The notes under the pieces: generated by a model
What the model saw: the letters and a program-made list of their open reading frames with translations, nothing else
What the model was told of the DNA's origin: nothing
The model's database searches: none
Made by a program: the position numbers and the translations under genes
NCBI GenBank assembly: GCA_015059955.1
Contig: SUZK01000005.1
Location: forward strand, 62,001 to 126,000
Source: Rikenellaceae bacterium
Lineage (GTDB): Bacteria > Bacteroidota > Bacteroidia > Bacteroidales > Rikenellaceae
DNA: 64,000 bases
Reading direction: 5' to 3'
Shown here: positions 63,586 to 64,000 of the stretch, piece by piece
Position numbering within the stretch: position 1 is the stretch's first letter
How the letters are laid out: every line of letters begins with the position of its first letter

Positions 63586-64000
63586 TTATTGGGTGACAAG
63601 GCGGAAGCCATAGGTAGACAAAGCGATATTGCGATCATCGAAGCTACTATATTCAATTTCACACTGACCTTCGACACTCGACCAACAACCTCCTCGTATA
63701 AACTTTGACTCATCACTACCAGTGAACACATTATCGCGACACCACTCCCACACACTACCACTCATGTCATATAGACCCAATTCATTAGGATTCAGCGATT
63801 TTACCGGATGGGCTGTATAGCGATTTTCACCATCGACATAACTATTGCCTCTGTACCATGCCACCTCATTAATATCATTGCTACCACAATACTTATAACC
63901 CTTACTTGCACTACCACCACGTGCTGCATACTCCCACTGAGCCTTTGTTGGTAATGCATAATTCACCTTACCGCTAAGCGCTCGAGGCATAGCATTCAAT
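63586..64000 (-). CDS. FGE-sulfatase (SUMF1) domain protein, C-terminal part
   Basis: The reading frame is open to the window edge; only the last about 138 residues are seen. They match the C-terminal half of a formylglycine-generating-enzyme fold: LPTKAQWEYAARGG, NELGLYDMSGSVWEWCRD and RGGCWSSVEGQCEIEY with a final GFRLV. Of the two active-site Cys of true FGE, only the second position is kept (Ser at the first), so sulfatase activation is unlikely and a binding or structural role is more plausible. Domains ahead of it, such as a kinase, lie outside the window. Confidence 0.85.
   Translation of the reverse strand, partial: LNAMPRALSGKVNYALPTKAQWEYAARGGSASKGYKYCGSNDINEVAWYRGNSYVDGENRYTAHPVKSLNPNELGLYDMSGSVWEWCRDNVFTGSDESKFIRGGCWSSVEGQCEIEYSSFDDRNIALSTYGFRLVTQ

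Overview
The window looks like chromosome from a member of the Bacteroidota, most likely order Bacteroidales. The reasons are: repeated Bacteroidota-type promoters (TAnnTTTG with a TTG 19-20 bases upstream), a fused SecDF, families that are mostly Bacteroidota (DUF4831, the DUF4353-like beta-helix lipoprotein, TIGR02757, an Lcl-type C-terminal domain with the local Bacteroidales style), many lipoproteins, and a glutamate-formiminotransferase (FtcD) type of histidine utilisation. GC is near 50 percent. I cannot name the genus; an Alistipes-like relative is a weak guess. No tRNA, rRNA, CRISPR array, transposase or prophage gene is visible.

Layout. 1-7.8 kb, minus strand: galM (cut by the window edge), gltX, a SIMPL-domain protein, ychF, a ClC transporter and trpS. 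8-14 kb, plus strand: oxyR, rsfS, ftsH, cdsA, psd and a stand-alone riboflavin kinase, facing plsY (minus). 15-17.6 kb: a YitT-type membrane protein and miaB. 17.8-25 kb, minus: a complete histidine degradation operon (ftcD-hutU-hutH-hutI) ending in a lipoprotein nitroreductase. 25-27.2 kb: a Dabb protein and a serine/threonine kinase fused to an Lcl-like domain. 27.3-31 kb: NfeD, SPFH protein, an AspT/YidE-type transporter, a small lipoprotein. 31-39 kb: a large beta-helix lipoprotein, a secreted C1B peptidase, CYTH and DUF362 proteins, an unknown protein, a LpxL-like acyltransferase and a Stealth-type sugar phosphotransferase. 39-44.7 kb, minus: DsbD, an AraC regulator, a lipid kinase and ApbE. 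45-50 kb: rpsO, pnp and an OmpA/TPR lipoprotein. 50-54 kb: dnaA (minus), a phosphohexomutase and a thioredoxin (plus). 54.5-60.2 kb, minus: AlkD-like and DUF4831 genes, then a six-gene operon ybbR-coaE-folP-lolD-TIGR02757-trmN6. 60.3-64 kb: secDF and the end of an FGE-like gene.

Most genes are ordinary core functions: aminoacyl-tRNA supply, phospholipid synthesis (plsY, cdsA, psd), ribosome and RNA handling (rsfS, miaB, rpsO, pnp, trmN6), membrane quality control and secretion (ftsH, nfeD/SPFH, secDF, dsbD), and one catabolic pathway (histidine to glutamate).

The unusual content is between the genes. A family of about 125-base palindromic elements (family A) recurs in at least five intergenic places, usually starting at or inside a stop codon. 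Copies differ in sequence but keep base pairing, including compensatory changes, G-T wobble pairs and two fixed mismatches near the ends. A second family (B, two copies) has different arms but the same apical hairpin and the same three linked covarying positions. I found no gene for moving them. They are the best candidate here for an undescribed system: a structured 3'-UTR or mobile palindromic element family.
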